From contig CAUZSN010000082.1 in NCBI GenBank assembly GCA_963582345.1, positions 1-13,017 on the forward strand: a stretch of 13,017 nucleotides of DNA, written 5' to 3'. The translations under genes and the position numbers were made by a program. Source of the stretch: CAUZSN01 sp963582345 (GTDB lineage Bacteria; Planctomycetota; Planctomycetia; Planctomycetales; Planctomycetaceae). Positions 1-8,007 of the stretch are shown here, in pieces. A model generated the notes under the pieces. It had not been told where the DNA came from. It worked only from the letters and a program-made list of their open reading frames with translations, and made no database searches. Each line of letters starts with the position of its first letter. Position 1 is the first letter of the stretch.

Positions 1-345
1 GGAACAACAGGCTCTTGAGGATGGCTTGGACGTAAATTCACCGTAATGATGTCAAGGATAGACCACGTCTTCGCGAATTGTTAAACACGTTTTTTAGCAC
101 CAATTGTTACGCGTCCCCTGAAACGAATCTTGATTCGGCACACGCGCAGTTACTCGCGCACCATTGGTCCGGCAGAAATCTGTTTCGCGCCGGCGGAATG
201 GTGTCGGGGGGGGACGGGTCCTTTCGCAGACTGCGAATTCCGGTGTTTCGTTTTGGAACACTTCGAGTTCGTCAGTTTGTGAACGGGAGCTGTTTTGTCG
301 TGCTTGCGGAGACAATCCTCGATCGTCCACCATGTTGTGACCGGC
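1..345. other. Non-coding stretch downstream of asnB
   Basis: I see no recognisable gene here. Both strands carry short open frames, but none resembles a known family and their composition (Arg/Ser/Pro-rich) is typical of chance frames. Frame 2 of the + strand is open from the window edge to a TAA at 44-46 (reading EQQALEDGLDVNSP), which could be the tail of a gene off the left edge, but 14 residues are too few to claim. A run of eight G lies at 206-213. No clear intrinsic terminator for asnB, which ends at 346 on the minus strand, was found. Confidence 0.5.
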
Positions 346-2373
346 TCACAATAGGGAAGGGCAGTCCGCAGGGGATGTCAGCGGATCCAGAAACATACGA
401 TGCCATAATTCCAGACACAACAACGTCCACAATCGATGGCTGTGATCCCATCGGCCGTTCACGTGTTCGTCAATCAATTGACTGACTGCGTGTGGCTTGA
501 AATATCCACGGTCTAAGCTGGCTCGGTCCAATAGGACATCTTGAAGCAGTGGCTTCAATTCGTTGCGAAACCAATGGCCCAGCGGGACGCCAAACCCCAT
601 CTTCGATCGTTTTTGTATCGAAGCTGGTAACAAGTCCCCAAACGTGTCGATCAGGATGCGTTTTCGAGTCATTCGCCTTTGTTTCAATTCAATGGGCATG
701 CGGGCTGCTAGTTCGACGACACGATGATCTAAAAATGGGCTTCGGCACTCCAGATTATAAGCCATGCTGGCGACGTCGACTTTCGTTAAAATATCGCACG
801 GCAAATAAGTCAACACGTCAGCACAAGTCGTCCGCGTGACAAAATCGCGTGACGGACACTCACCATATGCATTGAACAGGAACTCGCCAGAATCGTTTCC
901 ATTGATTTGAGCTTGAAAGTCTTCGCAATAGAGCGTCCGTCGTCGTTCGTCGTCGAAAATACTGATCCATGTCAGGTACCGCCGCTCAGGTTTCTCGGCT
1001 AAGGCCGCCAGTAGCCGTTTCAGTCGTCGTCGAAACGATCTTTGCCGGACCGAGGACGGTATCTGCTGCCATACCCGCGAAGTTAAAAGGACTTGCAACG
1101 GACGTGGTAAGCGATCGAACATGGTCCCCAATCGCACAGCCTGATAGCGATTGTAACCGGCGAAAAGTTCATCACCGCCGTCACCCGACAACGCGACCGT
1201 GACATGCTGCCGAGTCATTTGTGACAGATACATCATCGGAATTGCGGAACTATCCGCGAATGGCTCATCGTAGTGCCAGATCAGTTTTGGCAGAATCTCC
1301 AGAGCGGCAGGTTCCACGATCGATTCGTGGTGTTGTGTCGCCAGATGCCGTGCTGCTTCACGAGCGTATAATCGTTCGTCGAACTGCTTAACCGGGAACC
1401 CAATCGAAAATGTATCGACCGGGCTTTTCGAGATCTCCTGCATTAGACCGGCGATGATTGTTGAATCAATCCCACCAGACAAAAATGCACCTAGCGGAAC
1501 ATCGCTGCGCATGCGTAAGCGAACGGCTTCAGTCAGTGTTTCTCGCAGTTTACTCTGCCACTGCTTCGTCGTGCGATTGTCATTGTCGTGTTCTTGTGTG
1601 GCTGGTGGACCGGTTGGCGTGGCTTTCAACGAATACGGAGGCGACCAGTATCTGCGAACTTTCAGCTCACCGTTGGAGTAGATTGCCCAGTGAGCTGGAG
1701 GCAGCTTATTGTAGCCCTGTAGAATGCAATTCGGATGCGGTACGTATTGATATGTCAGGTAGAAATCAATGGCTTGTAGATTCAACTGACGAGGTGAATC
1801 GGAAACTTGCAAGAGTGCCTTGAGTTCGCTGGCAAACAACAATCGGCCGTCGGCCGCACGATAGAACAGTGGTTTCTGTCCTAATCGATCCCGTGCGAGC
1901 AATAACTGTTGGTTTTCAACGTCCCAGATCGCAAATGCGAACATGCCGCGCAAATGCTCGACGCAGTCAGGACCGTATTGTTCGTACAGGTGAACGATTG
2001 TCTCGGTATCGCTCGATGTGCGAAAATGGTGGCCTTGTGCTTCTAGCCGTGGTCGCAATTCACGGTAGTTGTAGATTTCTCCGTTAAAGGCGATCCATAC
2101 AGTTCCGTCTTCGTTCGAAAGCGGCTGGTGGCCGCCTTCCAGATCGATGATCGAAAGTCGACGATGACCCAATGCGGCACCGACTCCAAAACTTCGCCGT
2201 GGCAGTTCGTACTGATTGGCACCCATCCTTGGAGCGTCAGTGGGGTACAACGAATGATAGATTCCTGAGTCATCAGGGCCGCGATGTGCTAGGACTGCGG
2301 TCATTCGCTTTAAATCGATAACGGACAGCGGTTTTCGATTGTTGCTCCAACACGCTCCCGCAATTCCACACAT
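346..2373 (-). CDS. asnB: Asparagine synthetase B, glutamine-hydrolysing
   Basis: Cytosolic enzyme that makes asparagine from aspartate and ATP, using ammonia released from glutamine. The 675-residue product begins MCGIAGACW, so Cys2 becomes the N-terminal nucleophile of the class II (Ntn) glutaminase domain, about residues 1-215. Glutaminase motifs seen are RGPDDSG (31-37), GHRRLSIID (69-77), FNGEIYNY (96-103) and the SDTET segment (121-125). The synthetase domain has the PP-loop SGGIDS (299-304), YDEPFADSSAIP (368-379) and SGDGGDELFAGYNRY (396-410). The start is fixed by Cys2. The protein is somewhat longer than housekeeping AsnB (about 550-630), with an extra segment near residues 40-65 and a low-complexity linker near 250-270. 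Many planctomycete and polysaccharide-cluster AsnB-like proteins are similar, so the amidated substrate could be something other than free aspartate. The gene is monocistronic here and divergent from mnmG. Confidence 0.95.
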   Translation of the reverse strand: MCGIAGACWSNNRKPLSVIDLKRMTAVLAHRGPDDSGIYHSLYPTDAPRMGANQYELPRRSFGVGAALGHRRLSIIDLEGGHQPLSNEDGTVWIAFNGEIYNYRELRPRLEAQGHHFRTSSDTETIVHLYEQYGPDCVEHLRGMFAFAIWDVENQQLLLARDRLGQKPLFYRAADGRLLFASELKALLQVSDSPRQLNLQAIDFYLTYQYVPHPNCILQGYNKLPPAHWAIYSNGELKVRRYWSPPYSLKATPTGPPATQEHDNDNRTTKQWQSKLRETLTEAVRLRMRSDVPLGAFLSGGIDSTIIAGLMQEISKSPVDTFSIGFPVKQFDERLYAREAARHLATQHHESIVEPAALEILPKLIWHYDEPFADSSAIPMMYLSQMTRQHVTVALSGDGGDELFAGYNRYQAVRLGTMFDRLPRPLQVLLTSRVWQQIPSSVRQRSFRRRLKRLLAALAEKPERRYLTWISIFDDERRRTLYCEDFQAQINGNDSGEFLFNAYGECPSRDFVTRTTCADVLTYLPCDILTKVDVASMAYNLECRSPFLDHRVVELAARMPIELKQRRMTRKRILIDTFGDLLPASIQKRSKMGFGVPLGHWFRNELKPLLQDVLLDRASLDRGYFKPHAVSQLIDEHVNGRWDHSHRLWTLLCLELWHRMFLDPLTSPADCPSLL

Positions 2374-2405
2374 GTTTTGTCCCGATTGGTTATGGTTCTC
2401 ACAAG

Positions 2406-2433
2406 ATTATAGTACGAAGACGGATGAAACAAG
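2406..2433 (-). promoter_or_regulatory. Putative asnB promoter
   Basis: The minus strand carries a perfect TATAAT at 2411-2406. A weak -35 (CTTGTT, 2433-2428) lies 16 bp upstream. Transcription would start near 2399, leaving a leader of about 25 nt before the asnB ATG at 2373. The -10 is convincing and the -35 is poor. It sits in the 139-169 bp divergent gap shared with mnmG. Confidence 0.45.
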
Positions 2434-2542
2434 GACTTTGCGGATAGACTCTCAGGTGTTAGATTACCATTTCGAAATTGAGTTGGACGACTAAAATCTT
2501 AGCTTCGGAGGATTGTGGATTGCGTACCAAGAAGTTATTGCG

Positions 2543-4372
2543 GTGAGTGCATCCTATTACGAATTCGATATTGTTGTTGTTGGAGCTGGACACGCCGGTT
2601 GTGAAGCGGCATTGGCGTCGGCACGGTTGGGGGCCAAAACCGCGCTCTTGACGACGAATTGCGACACGGTTGCTCAAATGAGTTGCAATCCCGCGATCGG
2701 TGGCATTGCGAAAGGGCAAATCGTACGCGAAATTGATGCGCTGGGCGGCGAAATCGGGCGTGCGATCGACGAAACAGGAATCCAGTTTCGAATGCTGAAT
2801 CGCAGTAAAGGGCCGGCGGTGCACAGCCCTCGCGCTCAGGCTGACAAAAAGGCCTATCAGTTTTTCATGAAGCGCCGCGTGGAAGAGCAGGAAAACTTAG
2901 CGTTGCGACAAGAATCGGTTGACCAAATCGAAGTTGAAAGTGATGCGGTTGTCGGAGTTCGTGTGTGCGGCGATGCAGTCTATCACGCTCGGGCCGTCGT
3001 GATTACGACGGGAACGTTTCTGCAAGCCATCATGCACACTGGCGAAGCAAAAACTGCTGGGGGACGTGCAGGAGAAGGAACAACCGGAACTTTGTCCGAC
3101 TGCTTAGAAAAACTGGGGTTTCAACTGCAGCGGTTCAAAACGGGAACACCGGCACGATTGAACGGTCGGACGATCGACTACTCCGCCGTCGATGTGCAGC
3201 CAGGAGACGATGATCCACAGCCATTCTCGTTCCTGACAGACCGGATCACTCAGCGACAAATGAACTGTTATCTGACCGAAACCAACGAGTCCGTTCACGA
3301 ACTGATTCGGGAAAATCTAAGCAGAGCTCCCATGTATAGCGGACAAATCCAATCCACCGGACCACGGTACTGTCCATCTATCGAAGATAAAGTCGTCCGA
3401 TTCGCCGACAAACTTTCACATCAGATTTTTCTCGAGCCGGAAGGCCGCAATACACTGGAAGTCTATTGTAATGGCATCTCGACCAGCTTGCCGCGCGACG
3501 TGCAAGATAGAATGATTCACATGATTCGCGGTTTGGAGAACGCCCAGATTATGCGATACGGCTATGCTGTGGAATACGATTTCGCGCCTCCGATACAATT
3601 GCACCCTACACTGGAGACGAAACTGGTAGAAGGTCTGTACTTTGCCGGTCAGATCAACGGAACCACCGGTTATGAAGAGGCGGCCGCACAAGGCCTAATC
3701 GCCGGTTCCAATGCCGTGTTGAAGCTGACTAGAAGGCAAGCATTGATTCTTGACCGCAGTCAGGCCTATCTAGGCGTGCTGATTGACGATTTGGTGACAA
3801 AGGGAGTTGACGAGCCGTACCGGATGTTTACGTCTCGTGCCGAGTACCGATTGTTGCTGCGGCACGACAATGCCGATCGGCGATTGACGCCGCTTGGCTG
3901 GCGATTTGGATTGGTCAGCAAAGAGCGTTGGACGCGACTTCAGAAGCACGAAGCCGAGATTCGACGTGCTTTAGATCTTATCGTCAGCCACCGGCATGAA
4001 GGATCGACTATCGAAGAAATTCTGCGACGCCCAGAAATTGGTTGGTCGGAAATTTGTGAACTCTCTCCAGAAGCCGATCGCCTGAAACTTTCGGTGCTGG
4101 CGCAGCACCAAGTTTGCGTTGAGACAAAATACGCGGGATACATTCGTCGTCAAACTGCCGACATCCAGCGCCAGTTACAAGTTGAATCGATCTGCATTCC
4201 TGACACATTCGATTTTCAGTCGGTTCCACAATTGCGAATTGAGGCGAAAGAAAAGCTGTCTAAGATTCAACCTCAAAGTTTAGGGCAAGCCAGTCGAATT
4301 AGCGGAATCACGCCAGCCGATTTAGCGGTGCTTATGCTGTATTTGAAACAGCGGAATCGCGTTTCTGTATAA
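2543..4372 (+). CDS. mnmG: tRNA uridine-5-carboxymethylaminomethyl modification enzyme MnmG (GidA)
   Basis: FAD protein that, with MnmE, installs the (carboxymethyl)aminomethyl group at C5 of the wobble uridine (U34) in certain tRNAs. It carries the N-terminal Rossmann motif VVVGAGHAGCEAA, the family signatures CNPAIGGIAKGQIVREIDALGG and GYEEAAAQGLIAGSNA, FKTGTPARLNGR, and the catalytic-region YCPSIEDKVVRF with its cysteine. The C-terminal helical domain ends ISGITPADLAVLMLYLK, as in other MnmG proteins. From GTG 2543 the product is 609 residues, close to the usual 620-630. I chose GTG 2543 because it leaves 13 residues before GAGHAG, as in E. coli. An upstream in-frame TTG at 2513 adds ten residues but directly abuts the GGAGGA at 2507-2512. 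No mnmE or rsmG is visible nearby, so it appears to stand alone. Confidence 0.96.
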   Translation: MSASYYEFDIVVVGAGHAGCEAALASARLGAKTALLTTNCDTVAQMSCNPAIGGIAKGQIVREIDALGGEIGRAIDETGIQFRMLNRSKGPAVHSPRAQADKKAYQFFMKRRVEEQENLALRQESVDQIEVESDAVVGVRVCGDAVYHARAVVITTGTFLQAIMHTGEAKTAGGRAGEGTTGTLSDCLEKLGFQLQRFKTGTPARLNGRTIDYSAVDVQPGDDDPQPFSFLTDRITQRQMNCYLTETNESVHELIRENLSRAPMYSGQIQSTGPRYCPSIEDKVVRFADKLSHQIFLEPEGRNTLEVYCNGISTSLPRDVQDRMIHMIRGLENAQIMRYGYAVEYDFAPPIQLHPTLETKLVEGLYFAGQINGTTGYEEAAAQGLIAGSNAVLKLTRRQALILDRSQAYLGVLIDDLVTKGVDEPYRMFTSRAEYRLLLRHDNADRRLTPLGWRFGLVSKERWTRLQKHEAEIRRALDLIVSHRHEGSTIEEILRRPEIGWSEICELSPEADRLKLSVLAQHQVCVETKYAGYIRRQTADIQRQLQVESICIPDTFDFQSVPQLRIEAKEKLSKIQPQSLGQASRISGITPADLAVLMLYLKQRNRVSV

Positions 4373-4816
4373 GGTCCTGCCGTCCAAATCCCAGTCAGGT
4401 GGGCGGATTGAATCATGGCATGGCTAATTTTAGATGTCTGGTTCATCCAGAATCCATTTCGCTTGCACCAATACTCAGATGTGAGCCAACTGATCAGAGT
4501 AGAGGAATTATGTGCAATAAGGGGGGGATCTGGACACTTTGACACCCAGGGGAGATTGGCTGATAGATTGGCTATTGACCAGTTTCACAGAATAGATACA
4601 ATCGGAACTCGTGTTAATTTTGGTAAAGTCGCTTTTATTGGTACAATCGGTACTTCAAGGGTCGTTGGAAACAACCGTCTGGCGTTAGCATTGATGAACG
4701 TTGCGTAACAATGCGATTTTTCAGGGATGTTTCCGATTCGTACAAAACCGATTCAGAAGTGGATCAGCTCGACTCAAAGAATCGGGACAATACATTTTTA
4801 AGGATGGACGGGCACC
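4373..4816. other. Long intergenic region with promoter-like sequences
   Basis: This gap has no recognisable gene. One open frame (4415-4708, 97 codons, +) matches no family I know, has no evident ribosome binding site and is rich in AGA/AGG and ATA, unlike its neighbours, so I do not call it. The region holds the promoter listed at 4575-4602, a direct repeat of TACAATCGG(A/T)AC at 4597-4608 and 4642-4653 exactly 45 bp apart, and a G7 run at 4521-4527. A weak CCGTCC/GGGCGG stem (4380-4385/4401-4406) follows mnmG but lacks a T tract. Confidence 0.4.
4575..4602 (+). promoter_or_regulatory. Putative sigma-70-like promoter upstream of the HTH-receiver gene
   Basis: TTGACC (4575-4580) and TACAAT (4597-4602) are separated by 16 bp, each one mismatch from consensus. 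A start near 4609 would leave about 200 nt before the ATG at 4817. A closer, weaker candidate is TCGACT (4769-4774) with TACATT (4791-4796), also 16 bp apart, which would leave a leader of about 15 nt. Which one drives the gene cannot be decided from sequence. Confidence 0.35.
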
Positions 4817-5401
4817 ATGAAAACAGTTTTTACCACAGGCGAGGCGGCCAGAATTTGCAAGGTAAGTCAACAAACTATTATTCGGTGCTTTGACTCGGGC
4901 CAACTCAAGGGATTTCGAGTTCCAGGTTCGCGCTTTCGTAGAATTCCGCGCGATATCCTATTTCGCTTTATGAAAGAGAACGGAATTCCTACCGATGCTC
5001 TGGAAAGCGGGAAACGGAAGGCATTGGTCGTTGATGACGACGAAGAGTTGGTGGGACTGATCAGTGACGTGTTGGATTTGGACGGCCGTTTCGAAGTTCG
5101 AACGGTTAACAACGGTTTCGATGCGGGTATGGTGGTCAAGGAGTACCACCCGGACATCATCGTTTTGGATGTCATGCTTCCAGATATCAACGGCAAGGAC
5201 GTTTGCCAGCGAGTTCGCAACGATAAGACGCTTGACGATGTCAAGATCATTTGCATTAGCGGTATGGTCGAAGGCGATAAAGTGGACGAATTGAAAGCGG
5301 CCGGCGCTGATGAGTTTATGCAGAAGCCGTTTGATGTAGAAGAACTGGTCGAGCGGATGTGTCATTTGCTAGACGTCGAACCGATCACCAGCTCGCGTTA
5401 A
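4817..5401 (+). CDS. Response regulator with N-terminal excisionase-type HTH and C-terminal receiver domain
   Basis: A 194-residue cytosolic protein in two parts. Residues 3-52 (FTTGEAARICKVSQQTIIRC ... GFRVPGSRFRRIPRDILFRFM) form a MerR/excisionase-type winged helix (HTH_17), which binds DNA. Residues 67-188 form a CheY-like receiver with acidic pocket D73-D75 (VVDDDEE), phospho-acceptor D118 (IIVLDVMLPD), S149 (CISGM) and K170 (MQKPF), so all residues needed for phosphorylation are present. The order is the reverse of classical response regulators, where the receiver comes first. The linker (53-66) is short. The downstream histidine kinase, 158 bp away on the same strand, is the likely partner. 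ATG 4817 is placed directly before the conserved HTH start and only weak purine-rich sequence (AAGGATGG) precedes it. The target genes are unknown. Confidence 0.9.
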   Translation: MKTVFTTGEAARICKVSQQTIIRCFDSGQLKGFRVPGSRFRRIPRDILFRFMKENGIPTDALESGKRKALVVDDDEELVGLISDVLDLDGRFEVRTVNNGFDAGMVVKEYHPDIIVLDVMLPDINGKDVCQRVRNDKTLDDVKIICISGMVEGDKVDELKAAGADEFMQKPFDVEELVERMCHLLDVEPITSSR

Positions 5402-5559
5402 GACGGGCAGGGTTCCAGGTGCCTTTGCCCGATGTCGGCGATTTGCAGAATTCTTTTGTTGAGCGGCTTGCTGCGCGATGCCGAGAGAGTTAGTCCGCAT
5501 GGCGTTCGATTCCCGCTATCGGTCTTACCCGTTTCCACTAGCCGACGAGAAAATCTGCA

Positions 5560-6819
5560 ATGGCGGAAACTACACCGATGGTTGATCCCCAGATTTGGGC
5601 TCGCTACAACCAGTTGTTGATTTCCGTTCTGCCGTTGGCTGGGCTGCGCGATTTACTCAGCAAGTTGTCCACAGGTTGGCGAGATTTGGCCGCGGTCGAT
5701 GCGGCGTTTGTGTCGACTTCGATTCGGAGTACACCGCAAATCGTGGGTTATTTCTCGAGACGCGGTCACCGGACTTGCCTTGTGGAATTGGATGTCGCAC
5801 ACTCTGGTGTCTGGTCAGGCGAAGACGTGTCACGAGGGCTTCACCAACGTTTGGAAACAGAGTTCTCTATCAACGAACAGATTGCTCGAATCCCATTCTA
5901 TGACGACGAAACGCCAATTGGCGGTGCGATCCTCTTTTCCAACACGGACGTTTCTTTGGCGGAAATGCCTTTGGGCGAGTTGGCGGACCTGAGCGTGCGG
6001 CTGCTGCTCGAAAGTCGTCGTCACGGATCACTGCCGACCGATGAAGCTCCGACACACGATCAGCACGTCGATACGGACCTTGAAGACGCCAAATTGGAAG
6101 CGCTCGCGGAATTTGCTGCCGGGGCAGGCCACGAGATTAACAACCCCGTCGCAACGATTGCTGGTCGTGTTGCCCTATTGCTCAAACAGGAATGTGATCC
6201 GGATCGGCGACAAGCTTTGACAACCATTGGCGGCCAGGCGTACCGCATTCGCGACATGATCGGTGACGTCATGTTGTTTGCCCGTCCGCCGCAGCCCGAT
6301 CCGAAAGCATTGGAATTGGTTGAAGTCGTAAATTCAGTTCTTGAGAAACTGCGACAGGCTGAACAGTCACAACGCTGTTCTTTTCGATTTGAGCCGATCG
6401 GGCTTGTTCCGATTTGGGCTGACCGCACTCAGCTTTGCGTGGCGATCAGCGAGCTAATCCGCAACAGCGTCGATGCTGCAAGCGATGGCGGTACGATTAC
6501 GATTCAAGTGCAGAAGCTGATGAAAGACTCCAAACCGTTCGCCCTGCTGTCGATCACTGATGACGGACCAGGTTTAAGCGAAATAGACCGCCAGCACTTA
6601 TTCGATCCATTCTATTCCGGCCGTCAAGCTGGACGTGGGCTCGGATTCGGGCTTCCAAAATGCTGGCGTATCATCACTAATCACGGTGGTCGCATCGACG
6701 TCGATTCGTTGCCCAAAGGCGAAACGACCTTCAAAGTTATTTGGCCGGCCGATGTTCAAAAAGGACCATTGACACGCCAGTCCACTGAGTTCATTCCAAA
6801 CGACATGATTAGCACTTGA
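5560..6819 (+). CDS. Soluble sensor histidine kinase
   Basis: A 419-residue kinase expected to autophosphorylate and pass phosphate to a receiver, probably that of the upstream HTH-receiver protein. No transmembrane segment or signal peptide is visible, so it should sense a cytoplasmic signal. Residues 20-155 form a globular sensor region of GAF-like appearance, an assignment based on secondary-structure feel and not on a diagnostic motif. The dimerisation/phosphoacceptor helix contains FAAGAGHEINNPVATIAGR with His191. The catalytic domain shows the N box ELIRNSVDAASDGG, the G1 box DDGPGLS, the F box FDPFYSGRQ and the G2 box GRGLGFGLPKC. The last 20 residues are a polar tail. ATG 5560 is the first start after an in-frame TAG just upstream. 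The 158-bp gap after the regulator holds no gene, so co-transcription is possible but not shown. Confidence 0.93.
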   Translation: MAETTPMVDPQIWARYNQLLISVLPLAGLRDLLSKLSTGWRDLAAVDAAFVSTSIRSTPQIVGYFSRRGHRTCLVELDVAHSGVWSGEDVSRGLHQRLETEFSINEQIARIPFYDDETPIGGAILFSNTDVSLAEMPLGELADLSVRLLLESRRHGSLPTDEAPTHDQHVDTDLEDAKLEALAEFAAGAGHEINNPVATIAGRVALLLKQECDPDRRQALTTIGGQAYRIRDMIGDVMLFARPPQPDPKALELVEVVNSVLEKLRQAEQSQRCSFRFEPIGLVPIWADRTQLCVAISELIRNSVDAASDGGTITIQVQKLMKDSKPFALLSITDDGPGLSEIDRQHLFDPFYSGRQAGRGLGFGLPKCWRIITNHGGRIDVDSLPKGETTFKVIWPADVQKGPLTRQSTEFIPNDMIST

Positions 6820-6823
6820 GAGC

Positions 6824-7331
6824 ATGGTAGTCTCACAAGTCATTCTGTTTGTCGATTTCTCGACAACTGCCGACAAGAACTTATCTTTGCGATTGAGCTG
6901 CCGAACTACGTCTTGACAAACGTTGCGGCGACGAAAGTTGTCATCACCACCTGGGATCGGGACGGGCATGTCGACACTACATACACCACTCGACCGACGA
7001 TTCGCGGCATTTGTGTGACGGTTCATAGGCAAGCAATTTCGCTCGCGACATTCCAATAGGGAATGCTAAGACTTGAGACCGATCTTGCGACGGGGCTAAG
7101 AGTCTGTGTCGACAGTTATATCGAGGTGAGCGACTCGACCTTGGGCACCCGTTTAGCTTAGTACCGCCACTGATTGCTATCCTGCTGGCCATCTGGTGCC
7201 GGAACGTGGTGGTGGCACTGTTTGTCGCTGTCTTCAGTGGAGCCGCCATTCTTGCCTCCGACGACCCGCTTGCCGGACTGAGAGCACGTCCTAAAATTCA
7301 TTGCAGTGGCGATTCGTACAGATCGACATGA
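6824..7331 (+). pseudogene. Decayed NhaC-type Na+/H+ antiporter gene (N-terminal remnant)
   Basis: Pieces of one protein can be read in successive frames. In one frame (about 6877-7056) the product reads IELPNYVLTNV, KVVITTWDRDGHVDTTYTTR and PTIRGICV, like the Ig-like extracytoplasmic segment that precedes the membrane domain in some NhaC proteins. The frame hits TAG at 7057-7059 and then continues with LETDLATGLRV and DSYIEVSDS (to about 7136). A frameshift follows. The next frame reads HPFSLVPPLIAILLAIWC, RNVVVALFVAVFSGA and then DPLAGL (7143-7280), the typical first membrane segments of NhaC. Similarity stops at about 7280, and the several hundred remaining residues of an NhaC domain are absent. 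The first ATG with some claim is at 6824 in yet another frame. An intact ancestor would have pumped Na+ out in exchange for H+. The membrane part is the strongest evidence and the Ig-like part is weaker. Confidence 0.6.
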
Positions 7332-7387
7332 GCGGAGTAGGGTGGCACTGTCACTTATACTAGAAGTAAATAAATGCCTGCTGTTGG

Positions 7388-7416
7388 TTGACATTTCTGG
7401 CACAACAGACTTTAAC
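7388..7416 (+). promoter_or_regulatory. Putative promoter of the HU gene
   Basis: A perfect TTGACA (7388-7393) is followed after 17 bp by TTTAAC (7411-7416), four of six matches to TATAAT. Initiation near 7423 gives a leader of about 60 nt before ATG 7483. The placement and the perfect -35 fit a strongly expressed nucleoid protein gene. Confidence 0.5.
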
Positions 7417-7482
7417 TACCCACGTGTTTGACGGTGTATCCCATGTATCCACAGACGAATCGTTTTGATGAAAGGATTGACG

Positions 7483-7800
7483 ATGGCGAAGCAAGCTGTA
7501 AAGGCGTTGAGCAAGTCTCAAGTCGTTTCTGGTCTGGCTGACTCGACTGGTCTGACCAAAAAACAGGTCTCTGGTGTTTTCGATGCTCTTTCCGACATGA
7601 TCGCAGCGAACGTTGGGAAGCGTGGATCGGGTGTCTTCAGCGTCCCCGGCCTGATGAAAATTAGTGTTCAGAAAAAACCGGCCGTAAAAGCGCGAAAGGG
7701 GATTAATCCGTTCACGGGTGAGGAAACTATGTTTAAGGCCAAACCTGCGCGCAACGTTGTCAAAGTTCGGCCGTTAAAAGCTTTGAAAGATATGGTATAA
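7483..7800 (+). CDS. HU/IHF-family DNA-binding protein
   Basis: Small basic nucleoid protein of 105 residues expected to dimerise, bend DNA and help compact the chromosome. The N-terminal helices read LSKSQVVSGLADSTGLTKKQ and VSGVFDALSDMIAANVG. The beta-saddle and arm region carries GVFSVPGLMKISV, KKPAVKARKGINPFTGEE (equivalent to the GRNPQTGEE arm of HU) and the C-terminal strand/helix FKAKPARNVVKVRPLKALKD. The extra basic residues around the arm are typical of the planctomycete HU-like subfamily. I start at ATG 7483 because AAAGGA (7471-7476) sits 6 nt upstream. In-frame TTG 7465 and ATG 7468 would add six residues with no ribosome binding site. The gene stands alone between two decayed genes, with its own promoter. 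Confidence 0.95.
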   Translation: MAKQAVKALSKSQVVSGLADSTGLTKKQVSGVFDALSDMIAANVGKRGSGVFSVPGLMKISVQKKPAVKARKGINPFTGEETMFKAKPARNVVKVRPLKALKDMV

Positions 7801-8007
7801 AGCCGAAGGTCTTGACCGACCGGGTAGGGAGCCTGGAAGCGAGCGATGTCGACGACGTGCCTTTACGACCGAAGACAATGGCTTCAGATCCCGCTGGTAA
7901 TGCGCCGATGTCCGGATTTTCCGGTCGATCTCGCGCCGGTGCTATCGTCTTGCCGATCACAGTTCTACCGAATTAGTCTCAATCCTATCAAATTCAGTTT
8001 ACTTGCC

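Noticed and set aside
2..46. Possible C-terminal tail of a plus-strand gene entering from the left edge
   Set aside because: Only 14 residues are visible, which is too few to tell from chance.
78..485. Open frames on both strands at the left end (78-485 + and 94-333 -)
   Set aside because: The plus frame runs antisense into the well-supported 3' end of asnB, and neither frame resembles a known protein.
4415..4708. 97-codon open frame in the gap before the HTH-receiver gene
   Set aside because: No family resemblance, no ribosome binding site, codon use unlike the neighbours, and it overlaps promoter-like sequences.
4817..4980. Excisionase-like HTH as a sign of a prophage or integrative element
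   Set aside because: The domain is fused to a complete receiver and no integrase, attachment site or phage gene is nearby.
5404..5430. GGGCA ... TGCCC stem after the HTH-receiver gene as an intrinsic terminator
   Set aside because: The stem is short and bulged, and no T tract follows.
5498..5520. GTTCGATTCCCGC, reminiscent of a tRNA T-arm
   Set aside because: The flanks do not form a 5-bp T stem, and no acceptor, D or anticodon arm can be drawn.
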